A stretch of DNA of 64,000 nucleotides from Phaeosaccion multiseriatum (lineage: Eukaryota > Ochrophyta, other classes), in contig OZ218958.1 in the NCBI GenBank assembly GCA_965112735.1, positions 434,001 through 498,000 of the forward strand, in the 5' to 3' direction. Of this stretch, positions 11,276-21,323 are shown piece after piece (positions within the stretch are counted from its first letter, which is position 1; each line of letters opens with the position of its first letter). The notes beneath the pieces were generated by a model. That model saw only the letters and a program-made list of their open reading frames with translations. It searched no databases and had not been told where the DNA came from. The position numbers and the translations under genes were made by a program.

Positions 11276-14200
11276 CTACTCCTCCTCTTGCCCCTCCCCT
11301 CCCTCGCGGCGTCCCTCCCTCCTCTCCCCCACTACCCCCGCCTTCACCCCTCCCACCCGACTCACAGGGGCTGACGCCGGCCCAGCACCAACCCGACCAC
11401 TACCACCACTGATACCTCCTCCTTTCCTCTCCTGCCCGTCCCTGTGACGGGGCTTCCAATGGGCCTCTGCTGATACCCAAGCCCAATGCCTTGTCCTCCC
11501 CTCCCACCCCCTCTCCCCCTCCTGCTGTTGGTGATACTGAAGCCATTTGTGACGCCCCACTCCCCCTCCTCCTGAGTGTTGGAGCCATAGACAGAAACAG
11601 AGGCAGAGCTTCTCCCCCCCCCCCCCAATGGCGAGATTGAGAACGCTCCGATGGCTCATGCTCCCCCCTCCCCCTGGCCCTCCACCCAGCGTATCCTCCT
11701 TCCGCCCCCTCCCCTCCGCCCCGGGGGATCGCGAGGCCCGGAACGATCGCAGACCGCTCCGCGCTGAGTCCAAGGGGGTAGGGCGAAGCTGTTGTACCGA
11801 TCTGGAACGGTCTCTGTGCAAGGAAGGCACTCCGGTGGCGGCGGCGGGAGGAAATTCTTCGATGATGCGTACTTGTTCTCTGGCAGCAGAGGAGAAAGGG
11901 GGTAAAGGGTGGACAGAGGTAAGGGGGAGGAGAGGGTGGAGAGGGTGGAGAGAGAGAAGAGAGGGGGAGGAAAGGTCGTCAGGGTGGACGCTAAGTCAAT
12001 GAGTGGAAGGAAAGAAGGAAGGAAGGAAGGAAGGAAGGAAGGAAGGAAGGAAGGAAGGAAGGAAGGAAGGAAGGAAGGAAGGAAGGAAGGAAGGAAGGAG
12101 GTAGAGAGGAAGGAAGGAGGTAGAGAGGAAGCATATGTCGCGAGGGGTAGAGCAGAGCGCACCACCGTGCTGTGGGGAGTCACCCCATCGTTTCGTCGGT
12201 GCATCCCCTCGTGCGTTGGATCCATGGCATACTCTATCCTCTGCCATATCCCTCACCCCCCCCCTCCGTCACCCCTTCACCCCTCCTCCCCCCTCACCTT
12301 CCATTGACGGCGAACATCTTGCCGCCCTCGATGAGCTCTGCCCTCCTGTCCAGTGCCATCTCGATCTGCTTACCCCACTCCAGCACATCGTCTCGAGATA
12401 CAACAGTTGGTGGTACAGCAGCAACAGCCGTCACCGGCCTTGCTCCTCCTCTGGCCGTGCTGAATCCCACCACGTCTTCGCCGCGATGGCCGCTGCTCGC
12501 CGCTGCTGCTTCTTCTCCCGACGACTCCGAAGCTTGGCCTTTGCGATGAGAGATGGGGAGTAGAAAGGAGTGGGATAGAGCCGTGTAGAGCAGGATGGAG
12601 CAGACATGAATGGTGCGGCAGAGCAGCAGAGGAGCAGAGCACACGTGGGACCGGGTACGGGGTGCGAGGGCATCAATTACTCATTCAATACACACGTCGC
12701 TGTCTTCTCTGCTGCGAGACCTCACTGCCGTGCTGGCGACGCTGCTATCCTTCTTCCTTCCTCCCCCCCCCCGCTCTCGCTCCATCACTGCCTCCCGCAC
12801 CCATTCACTCCCACTCGCTCACACCCTCCCTCTATATCACCAACTCCCTCCCTCCCTCCCTCCCCTCCCTCACCGCAGAGGCTTGGCCGGATTGCCGCTG
12901 TTGCTGCAGAACCGCCGCCGCCCCCCGCATCAGCAGCCCTCCCTCTCTGCCGCCCTTGCCCCCTCTGCGCTGCTGCTGCCTCTGTTCGTTCCGCCTCTTC
13001 ATGGCGCGGGCGCTGAGAGCGCTGCCTGGCCTGCTGTCGAAGCAGAGCGGTGTTCGCGTCCGTGGCCCACGGACGGAGGGAGGGGAAGGGGGGAAAGGAG
13101 AGAGAGAGAGGGAGGGAGGAAAGATGGGAGAGAGAGGCAGGTGACGAGAGCGAGGGAGAGGGGAGAGAGAGGGAGAAGGAGGGAGAGAAAGCGAGAGAGG
13201 GAGAGATAAGAGAGAGCGAGAGCGAAGATAGAGGGGCAGAGAGAAAGAAGGACGAAAAGGACTCAATTGTTCATCATCCACCTTGGCGCCTTTGCGCCTT
13301 TGCCTACCTCCCGGTCTGAATTCAGAGGGTAGGTATCAGTCTAGCAAAAGCTCGACTTCTAACACCCCCAACATCCTGGTACCGACCCCCCTCCATCCCC
13401 ACTCGGCCTTGACAGCTGCCGTCATGCTATCATTCAGCCTTCAGCCCTCAACTTTCATCCACAGCCACTTGCTTCCTTCCGTACCTCCTCACCCTACCCC
13501 CCCTGGGTCTGCCCGGCGCCCCCCTCCATCGGAGGCCGAGCGCTGGCAGTCGCCAGGCCGAGTCGTCTGTCCCCGCCTAGAGCCCTCCCCTCTAGTCGCT
13601 CGGGTCCTCCCTCCTCCTGCGTAGTCCTTCTCCTCCTCCCCCTGAGCATCTCCAGCTCCCGCTGCAGGTCCTCATACTGCTGCACACGGCCAAAGTTGGG
13701 TATCGCGAGACCCATGCGCTGCAACAAGGCCGCGTGGGAGGACGAGGAGAAGGAGGAGGAGGCACCCCTCACCCCTGCTTCCTCCAGGGGCGCGCCTTCG
13801 ACATCGACATTGACATCGGCATCGGCATCGAGTTCGGTTTCGAGTTCGTCTGCAGGCTCTCCTCGCGACGGCATGAGCTCCTGTCTGCCCGGAGATTGAA
13901 CGAGTTTGAGCGGCTGTGGGGGTGTGGGATATGGGATATGGGAGGTGGGGTGGGCGGGGGAGGGGAAGGGAGTGGGCGAGTGGAGCTCTCCTGAAGAGGA
14001 GGTGAGGCTGTAGCTAGCCGAAAGCAGGGGGATCACAGCTTAGCTCGCTCACGCACCCCCCACGCACTCGCCACCACTCACCTCAGCATTCGTGGTGCTC
14101 CACGGGGCCAGGCCCACGGAATCGGTCCAGGGGTGCTGGAAGAGCAGAGCCGTACCGGGGGAGGGAGTGCTGATGCCCAGGCCCTGCAAGAGAATGAGGA

Positions 14201-15010
14201 CTCCGCTGGTCTCACGGGCGGGAGAGGAGTCCATACAGCGGCTCCTGCTCCTGCTTGCCCTTCTCCTTCTCCTCCCACTGCTCCTGCTGCTCCTGCTTCT
14301 TGCGCTGCTAACTGCCGCGGATGCTGCTGGAGCTTCTGCTCGTCCACTCCCCCCTGCTCTTTCTCCTCCAGCGGTTGCTACTGCTGCCCCAAAGCCCCCC
14401 TTGTTCTGTGCCCCGCATCCTCTATTGACCCGTCCTTCTCCCTCGTCATTCTCGGATGTTCCCAGCGGCATCAAGACTGGGGAAGTCGTGGTGCGAACTG
14501 GACACGTGCGGAGGAGGGGCACAGTCTCTTGGTAGTCATCACAAAGACGTCTTCCATTGCGGGCGATAGCCCCTTCACGCCCCCGGCCGGATGAGGAGCC
14601 GAGGCGCTCATGGGAGTCCGGTTGAGGCTTCGCCGTGAAGCCGTGTGGATGGAAGCCATGAAGGAAAGGAGGGGGAGGGGGTGGGGAGATTTTGGGGGGG
14701 AAGAAGGCAGAGAGGTTAGGCCGGTAAGTACCGCGAGTAGAAGCGGACATGATGCGAGGAGGGGAATGACAGCCTCCAGTAAGTGCATAGAGCAAAGGAC
14801 GCAGTACCTTGCCTAGCCTTTCCTCACCTTTTGAGACTCGTGGGAAAAGCTGGGTGGACCGGAGGAGAAACGTGGAGGAGCGGATGAGCCCATCACGCCT
14901 AGCAACAGCCCGGATGGAGAAGAAGCGGCAGGAGCAGCAGTAGGAGCCGCGTCGCAGCAGCAGCCACGAGAATGAGCTCCAAAGGCTGGGCCTTGCAAGT
15001 GTCCTGGTCG
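11276..15010 (-). CDS. R gene, copy C: low-complexity protein of unknown function (partial model)
   Basis: Three 3' exons join in phase: 12874..13033 (acceptor CGACAG|CAGGCC, donor CTGCG|GTGAGG), 12298..12538 (acceptor GCAAAG, donor GGAAG|GTGAGG) and 11276..11879 (acceptor TGCCAG, stop TAG). They encode an Arg/Ala/Gly-rich stretch, a Ser/Ala stretch, then the helical segment DVLEWGKQIEMALDRRAEL, and EQVRIIEEF across the last splice. Upstream, less certain, are an acidic exon near 13,660-13,870 with DELETELDADADVNVDVEG and LLQRMGLAIPNFGRVQQYED, and a first exon near 14,830-15,000 ending in ESQK|GTGAGG. The intervening model is unresolved. The (TTCC)n tract lies in the last intron. The last exon crosses a poly-G run at about 11,613-11,627 that changes frame between copies. 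No known domain. Confidence 0.4.
12005..12112. repeat. (GGAA)n microsatellite
   Basis: About 100 bases of GGAA repeats at the B/C junction, followed by a duplicated GGTAGAGAGGAA motif. It is intronic for R on the minus strand, between the exons ending at 12,298 and starting at 11,879. Confidence 0.95.
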
Positions 15011-15311
15011 ATCATTCTCGTCGTTGCCCTGAGCTGGCTGCGGTCTGCTTGATCGTGTGTCGCGTAGCCATTCCACCTCCTCTGGCTGCGTGTTGCGTGT
15101 GCTGCCTACGCCATCTCCAAGGTTAATTGAGGGGCCTCCCCCTGGAGATCGGGATCTGTGATTTGAGTATTCAAGCCCCCCAATGCCTCCAGAGGCCTCC
15201 AACAGCTTTATAACACGGGGAGGGCCGTGACAGGCAGCACAACCGACTACTGCGCCCACTGTGGGCCCCTTGTCAGCACTACCATCTCAAGGGCGGGGCC
15301 GCTTGCTCACC

Positions 15312-16020
15312 ATGGCGCAGCAGGCAACGTTAACGCCCGAGGTACGACCTAGCGCCCTCTTGTAGGACGACTCACTGTGCTTCAGAGAGAAGTGCAAGAC
15401 GAGAGGGGAGGATGGTAGACACGACAGATGCGGTAGGCAGCTCCCATAACGCTCCCGAGGCAGTGACGAGCTTTCTGCTGATCCCTGTACGTGTCTCTCC
15501 TCCGCTTTTGAAGCACAGTGAGAGGAGGACCGGTGTGAACAAAAGCGAGGGGGGGGCTTTGCGGATACGATCCCGGAGGTGGGATGCTAACGTATCGAAG
15601 CAGTCAGCACCTTCCTGCTGATCCCTTTTATCCGATGTATGTGCCGTCTCTTTCCCCCGACATCGTTTCCCTCAACAACGCCAGGCGCGGCAGCTGGGGC
15701 AGGCCCTGAAGAGCAAAAGCAGCTTCCCCAATGTGAGAGCGCTGATTGGGAAGCTCATCGCCAAACATGGGAAAGCAAGTTTGGATCAGCCTATCTACGA
15801 AGAAGGATATACCGCAATGGGCAGGGCTGCACAACACGGTCGGCTGGATGTCATGGACCTTCTGCTGCGGGAAGGGGCCTCCTTCAGCACCAGACAGGGA
15901 CCTCGCGGAAGCACGCCGTTGATAGCCGCTAGCTTAATGGGACACGATCAGGTGGTGAGGCGGCTGTTGGACATGGAGCCCCTGTCCACCAAGCGGTTGC
16001 CGGAGAATTTACTCCCTTGT
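15312..16020 (+). pseudogene. Ankyrin-repeat gene, copy C, frameshifted and truncated
   Basis: Exon 1 (15312..15341, MAQQATLTPE) and the start of exon 2 (15685 on) match copies A and B for about two and a half ankyrin repeats. Near 15,975 one G is lost from the GACATGGGAGCC of copy A, shifting the frame, and homology ends at about 16,020. Everything from the third repeat on is missing. The open frame continues to 16,221 through unrelated sequence. Confidence 0.8.
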
Positions 16021-16026
16021 TGTTGG

Positions 16027-16125
16027 GAGTGCGAGGACCGCTCTACCAAACCGACGAGGAGCGAGGACATCGCCGCTGAGCTGACGCGGCTTCTGATGGA
16101 GACCGGGCTGCCGGAATCGACGACT
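16027..16125. repeat. Dispersed ~100-bp repeat, copy 1
   Basis: Matches 19,714-19,806 in the same orientation with small indels, including a shared run of about 47 bases beginning CCGCTGAGCTGACGCGG. It starts where unit C homology stops, so it may mark a rearrangement junction. A plus-strand frame just downstream (about 16,116-16,290) reads DDYRTALDETGVFVFF and looks coding-like, but the family is not recognised. Confidence 0.7.
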
Positions 16126-17275
16126 ATCGCACTGCTCTGGACGAGACGGGCGTGTTTGTCTTTTTCTGCTCCTCGCAGGGAGACTGGCTGCACCAATTTG
16201 ATGAGAGGCGGAATTTCCTGACCCCGCCGCGTGGGCCCATGATGCCCGCACGGACGCTGTCCTCGCCGCCGCCTGCTTCATCCTCTGTTGGTCCCCTTCG
16301 ATCCTCCCAAGCGTACAGGACAGGGCCGCCCTTGGAAGGAAGTACGTCCGCGTTGGGACTGGAGTGCTCAGGAAGCACATGCTCCAACGCGGTCTTTGCT
16401 TGCTTGCTTGCGCCCTTCGGCAGTGAAGACTGCAGCAGCAGCTCCCTCATCCGTGAGTGGACCGATCCGTCACACGGTCGGTGCACGCCAACGGGCATCC
16501 GTGCAACTGCCAGGACTGACTCAAGGACTAGCAATCCTAGCAAGGTCACTGCTCTAAGGCTTGGAGCTCGACTGGCTCACTCATTGACTTGGTCACTAAC
16601 TGAGGCGTGGCTGGAGCCCAAGGCGGTGCGCCACTCGCTGCCCGCCCCCCCTTTGTGAAGTCGCCAATCAACTGCTCAGGGCTGGGGGCACCCCTGGGGA
16701 GAGGAAGGGACCACGCACGTAAGAGCGAGGGCGCATGCACGCGCGCTCGCACGAGAGGGCACAGGCAGAGGCGGGCAGATGTGTTGTTCGCTTTCCTTTG
16801 ACTTATTGTGGACATATGCACCTTGTGTGATGGTATGGCGAGGAGAGGCGCCCGAGTCGAAGGTGCACTCATGCTGCTGCTTCTCGGCCGCCGGTCAGTC
16901 ACTTCTACCTCTAACTTTAACTGTGAATACTGCTCAAGTACATTATATCAACTGTCAGACTGTAAGCTCCAACTTTACGTTAAGAAGGGGGGGCCTCTCA
17001 TCCACCTCGCGTGTGCTCTGTGCACGCCGATTAAAAGATCAGGCATGCAGCTTCCGCAGCCGCGGTCCGGTGGTCCGCCCTCTCTCGTCGCTTTCTATCG
17101 TCTCTAACTATATACCCACCCATCCACTCCTCTATCTCTCCATCTGTGCCTCTCTTTGTCTCCATCCATCTATGTATGTTTACCGTCCTTCCCCCTCAAA
17201 CTCCTCATCCTTCCCTTCCTCTCTCTAGCTCTACGCGCCTCTCCCACCATACCTCGATCTAACCCTGCCTCCTGC
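16126..17275. other. Gene-poor region, possible gene remnant
   Basis: No complete gene seen. Short open frames occur on both strands without consistent splice signals. The first 170 bases continue the coding-like plus frame mentioned for the dispersed repeat. Confidence 0.4.
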
Positions 17276-19157
17276 TCAATCTTGAGCAGGCGGGAGGCAC
17301 CCCTCCTCTGCGCTTCCCCAGCTGCAGCGGAAGGCGGAGGTACTCCAGCACTCACATGCAGCCCGTGTGGTGAAAGCCCCGCAGCTGCCGAGCCATCCCA
17401 GCGCAGGGCAGTCCAGCGTGCCCACCGGGGGCGGAGTGGGAGAGGAGGGAGGAGGGGTAGGGGGCGATGTAGGGGCACCGTCAGGCGGTGTGGGTGCGGG
17501 CGTGGGACTGCTACTTGAGTCTGCGCTGCGGCACCCGCCAGCGGCCCAGGAGCACTTGAAGGTGGAGGCCGCCCAGCACGAGCAGGAAGGAGCGTCGGTG
17601 AAGGCGGCGCAGTCGCCGCGCCAGCCCAGCTGCGAACAGTCTACCGCCGCCGGAGATGGAGCCGCGGTCGTGGTGGCATGGGCGGGAGTGGGACTGCTAC
17701 TCGAGTCTGCGCTGCGGCACCCGCCAGCGGCCCAGGAGCACTTGAAGGTGGAGGCCGCCCAGCACGAGCAGGAAGGAGCGTCGGTGAAGGCGGCGCAGTC
17801 GCAGCCCAGCTGCGAGCAGTCTACCGCCACCGAAGATGGAGCCGCGGTCGTGGTGGCAGGGGCGGGAGTAGGAGTGGAGGTTGGCGGAGACGTGGAAGGG
17901 GCCGGGGCCGGAGTAGGAGTGGACGTTGGCCCAGCCGTAGAAGGGGCCGGCGTTGGAGAGCCGGTGGACGATGAGCCGTCCGCGCAGGGGATGGAGGAGT
18001 AGACCCCCTCACCCCCGCAGAAGCGGCACACCTGATTGCCCCCTACCCCACAGCCCAGGCAGGCTGGGTCATCCTTCTCACATTCCGTGCAGGCCACGTC
18101 AAGGAGGCACGGCTGAGAGGACGAGCACATGGAGGAGCAGTAGTACGGGTCTTTGCAGAAGGAGACGAGTCTCTGATTGTTTACCCAACCTTCTAAGTAA
18201 GGGTCGTAGTACTCCAAGTCGTTGAAGTCAACAAGGAGGCACGGCGGATAGTTGGCGCAGATGGAGGAGCAGTAGTAGGGCGCTTCGCAGGAGGTGACGA
18301 CGCTCTCCACCACACCCATGTAAAAAGGGTCTATGTCGTCAATGCTGGCCAGGCGGGCGGTGTCGAAGGAAGGCACGCCGGGACCGATCACTGCGGAGGA
18401 GTGGCCGAGGGTATCGAAGGGAGGAGTAAGGGAGGGAGGGGGGGGGAGGAAGTTTCTTGCGATCACTCACTGGGCAGAACTCACCCACAAAGTAGGAGGA
18501 GTAGTCAGGCGTGCACAGGTGAAGGACTTCTCGGTCACACGTGCGGACGCAGGAGGTGACTCCCATGGCGATCGCGGCAAGGGTGCGTTCCATACGGTAA
18601 TAACCGCCGGAGGAGCAAACGGCTCCTCCGCGAGTTCCGGTCCACCGCACGCGGACATCACCATCCTCCCCTCCGGCTCCGTTGCCGCACTTGACGGAAA
18701 TGTCCACCGGCGCTGGGAAGCCAGCGTCCACCAGCAGTCGCGTTAGTTGAACATCGCTGTCCACCTCTCCCGTGCCCGTCTCTGCTGTCTTCCACGTGAA
18801 GGAGGTGAGGTCGAGTGCCCAAGGCTCAAGCTCGATTCTGCAGAAGTTGGCGCCTCTGCCGGTGGTGCCAGTAGTAGTAGTGGTGGTGGGGACGTCCAAG
18901 ATGACCTGAGCAGCCCGGACGAAGGCCGAGCAGCTGGACCCTGAGTAGTCGATGGAGAGCGCGTCCGCCACCTCGCATTCAACCTGCTGGGCGTCGCTCT
19001 CTTCAAGGCAGTCCACGGAGTCGTCGGGGAACGAGAACGTCAGTTCCACCCTGCTGCTGGCCACCACAGCAAGCCGCTGCAGCACCAGCAGCAGAATCGC
19101 TGCATTCATCATCATCTTCTTTAGCTTCTTTCTCTCGTTGTATTTCGTTCTTTTCAT
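17276..19157 (-). CDS. Secreted Cys-rich repeat protein
   Basis: Two exons, 18485..19157 and 17276..18390, joined in phase 1 over a 94-bp intron (donor GTGG|GTGAGT, acceptor CTCCGCAG), give 595 aa. The N-terminus is basic, then MMMNAAILLLVLQRLAVVASS, a signal peptide; an internal start at the MMM would give a more typical one. The first 220 residues include a TTTTTTGTTG stretch and scattered cysteines. Exon 2 has two copies of a C-x-A-PYYCSS(I/M)C motif, a CxxC-rich patch (about residues 300-340), then three modules of the form DCxxLGW...CAAFT...CxCW...FKCSW..GCR separated by Pro/Ser/Thr-rich linkers. The first two modules are a 186-bp tandem duplication (about 17,504-17,875). No catalytic motif seen; a cell-wall or extracellular binding protein is the best inference. 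Confidence 0.75.
17504..17875. repeat. 186-bp tandem duplication inside secreted-protein gene
   Basis: Two almost identical 186-bp copies (17,504-17,689 and 17,690-17,875) encoding a Cys-rich module plus its Pro/Thr linker. The second copy lacks six bases (GCGCCA type) within the module. The period is a multiple of three, so the frame is kept. Confidence 0.85.
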
Positions 19158-20540
19158 TTTAAGGACTCTTTCCTGTCACTGCCTTACTATCGTTCCCACC
19201 CGCTCTTTGAGTATCTTTTGTGTATCTTTCGCGATCTTCCGACGACCCTTCCAGAGTCCCCAGTCGGCTGCTGCCGGCCGGCCCGATCGTCGTCGGGCGG
19301 GCATGTGGATCAAGGTCAGCTACCGGTAGTCGGCCCCTGATAAGGTTCTGAGGTTCTGGTTCCAGGTTCTGGGGAAACCATTGGAAAAAGGCAATGATGA
19401 GGGCCAAGGCTGCTCGTCTGCCAAGCATCGCCAGCGGGCCAGGTTCCAGAGGCCCTTCCCTTGTCAGGGGCCGACGGTAGGTCCCGGGCCGGCGGAGAGC
19501 TGGACTCCCCGCACCGCGACGATGAGCTAGAGTGCACCATTGTGGATGCCATCTCTTTGGACACATCTGCCACTGACCCGCCCAGAGAACTGCGAAGCCT
19601 AAGTTGTTGTTCGGGTGTACCCCCTCGTAGAGACGATCCCGACGAGCGACGTGGGGCTGGCTGTGCGAAGCAAGTGTTCTTCTTCCCCTGGGCCCCCTAC
19701 CGACGACAACCTCTTCACTTGGGAGGGCCGCTATCAAACCGAGGAGGACATCGGCCGCCGCTGAGCTGACGCGGCTTCTGATGGAGACCGGGCTGCCGGA
19801 ACCGACTATGGACCAGCTATCAGTATGCGCCAGCCGGCACGCTATCAGCTATTGATGGGTGCCAATGATGGCGCGCTTTTGGGCCCGAACAAGGGCCAAT
19901 GGCGCAGCTATCGGCGATAGAGTTTAACAGCGCATCAGGAGTCGATGATAAGAGCCTTCCCAGCCAACACAGAGAAGGTTCCATAAAGGCACACCATGCT
20001 GTCTTTGTCGCTGTTTCTCCCTTTGTCGCTGCCTCTTTCGACGGGCGCCCTTCTGATTTGCCTTGCTACCCTGCCCTGAGGAAGCTGGCTGCGCCTGATC
20101 GCGTTGTCCCTTTTTTGGCATTATCAGCCGTCTTATGCTTGAAGAACTTTCGGATGTCCATCGCCTCGTCTCTCTCTCACCCCTTTGCAGGGCTCGCATT
20201 GTCCACATGCAACAAGAATAAAGCTCGCGCAAAACCGTGGACTTGGACCTTTGTCTCCATAATCTTATTTCGCGATAGGCCTCGAAGAGAGGAAGTGTTG
20301 GGATATCTCCCTCTCTGGAGACTAGCGTCGTACTTGCACGGGTTGTGGGAAAGCGTCTTATTAACTCATTACCAAATCAAGGGAGTGATCGGATATGTAC
20401 CGGCGATATAGAGATCGATATCCAGTGTCGACATCGATTTATCTCAACAGGAAGACTCAACCTCGTGTCGCCCTTACCTATATTCTCCTCGATGATGGCG
20501 ATCGCATAGCTCGTCGGGTATGTCGAGCATTCCCCCCAAG
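19158..20540. other. Gene-poor interval
   Basis: No full gene supported. A 170-codon plus frame at 19,899-20,411 has no recognisable similarity. On the minus strand from 20,161 a short frame begins MDIRKFFKHKTAD, reminiscent of the PCNA-interacting N-terminus of replication factor C large subunits and some transposon proteins, but it stops after about 31 codons. Low-confidence fragment only. Confidence 0.35.
19714..19806. repeat. Dispersed ~100-bp repeat, copy 2
   Basis: Same orientation as 16,027-16,125. Shared core runs from the CCGCTGAGCTGACGCGG string to CCGGGCTGCCGGAA. The two copies flank the secreted-protein gene at a distance of about 3.7 kb. Confidence 0.7.
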
Positions 20541-20547
20541 GCTCGAC

Positions 20548-20955
20548 CCTTGGACAAGGTTATCTGATTACAGGAGTTGGTTTATGACTGATTACGGCCG
20601 GCGCCAGCCGGCCTGATTACTGATTGTGGCGCCGGCCGGGCCTGATTACTGATTATGACCGGCGCCAGCCGGCCTGATTACTGATTATATGGCGCCAGCC
20701 GGCCTGATTAGCGCACACTGTAATCGGCCCTGGACAAGGTTATCTGATTACTGATTACGGCCGGCGCAGCCGGCCTGATTATGATTACAGCCGGCGCCAG
20801 CCAGCCGGGCCTGATTACTGATTACAGCCGGCGCCAGCCGGGCCTGATTACTGATTATGACCGGCGCCAGCCGGCCTGATTACTGATTATATGGCGCCAG
20901 CCGGCCTGATTAGCGCACACTGTACAGTAACCTTGTCCAGGGTGGACAAGGCCTT
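20548..20955. repeat. Palindromic GC-rich repeat cluster
   Basis: About ten copies of a 25-30 bp unit with core GCCGGCGCCAGCCGGCC followed by TGATTACTGATTA. The core is nearly self-complementary. The cluster is divided by CCCTGGACAAGGTTATCTGATTAC-like strings at 20,548 and 20,728, and closed at 20,928-20,943 by the inverse, AACCTTGTCCAGG. The halves 20,548-20,727 and 20,728-20,920 are related, both ending GCGCACACTGTA. It may be a non-autonomous mobile element or a protein-binding array. Confidence 0.75.
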
Positions 20956-21323
20956 ACGTAATCATCATGCCGCACGGCTATGCCAAAACCAAGTCAAATG
21001 CCAATCGCGCGTAATCCCCCGGTGGGACAGTGGCTTATGCCCCCTGAAGAGGTCTGTGATCCTGGACCATGCCCTTGTTTACAGCTGGCCGTGCTCTGGA
21101 GTTGTCGGAGAGTGAAAAAAAAAAAAAAAAAAGCGAAGGGAGAAAAGTCAATGAAAGCCCCGGGGGATCCCCCTTTCTCCTCCAACACAGAGAGAGAGAG
21201 GTGGGAAAAAGTGCGGGAGAAACAGAGAGAGGAGCGGGAGCCAGAGCCCCCAAACTGAAGGAGGGGTGGGAAGGACGAGTCCTTACGGGCATCGGGGGCG
21301 GTGGGGGGCTGGAGGGCTCTTGG

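Larger units (their letters stand above)
5271..12003. repeat. Segmental duplication unit B
   Basis: Second tandem copy and the longest. It carries the frameshifted ankyrin copy, decayed R exons and a greatly expanded (GAGT)n tract at its right end. Block order matches A and C: (GGAA)n, R exons, bidirectional promoter, ankyrin gene, (GAGT)n, last R exon. Confidence 0.85.
12004..16020. repeat. Segmental duplication unit C, truncated
   Basis: Third copy. Homology to A and B stops within the ankyrin exon at about 16,020, where unrelated sequence begins that resembles a segment near 19,710. C has a private insertion of about 60 bases near 13,305-13,370. Its R exons keep open frames where B has stops. 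Confidence 0.8.

Noticed and set aside
16124-16549. 141-codon minus-strand frame
   Set aside because: No motif, no splice context, and it overlaps a more coding-like plus-strand frame that is itself only a fragment.
19159-19737. 192-codon minus-strand frame
   Set aside because: Composition is unremarkable, no domain or homologous copy, and it overlaps the dispersed repeat.
19899-20411. 170-codon plus-strand frame
   Set aside because: No recognisable similarity; the Ala/Leu/Ser-rich product looks like chance readthrough in a gene-poor interval.
20548-20955. CRISPR-like spacing of the palindromic repeats
   Set aside because: The context is eukaryotic nuclear, spacers are themselves repeated TGATTA strings, and no cas-like genes are present.
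21069-21323. Upstream extension of the PPR frame
   Set aside because: Open but poly-Lys from an A run and otherwise low-complexity; the ATG at 21,324 is a more credible start.
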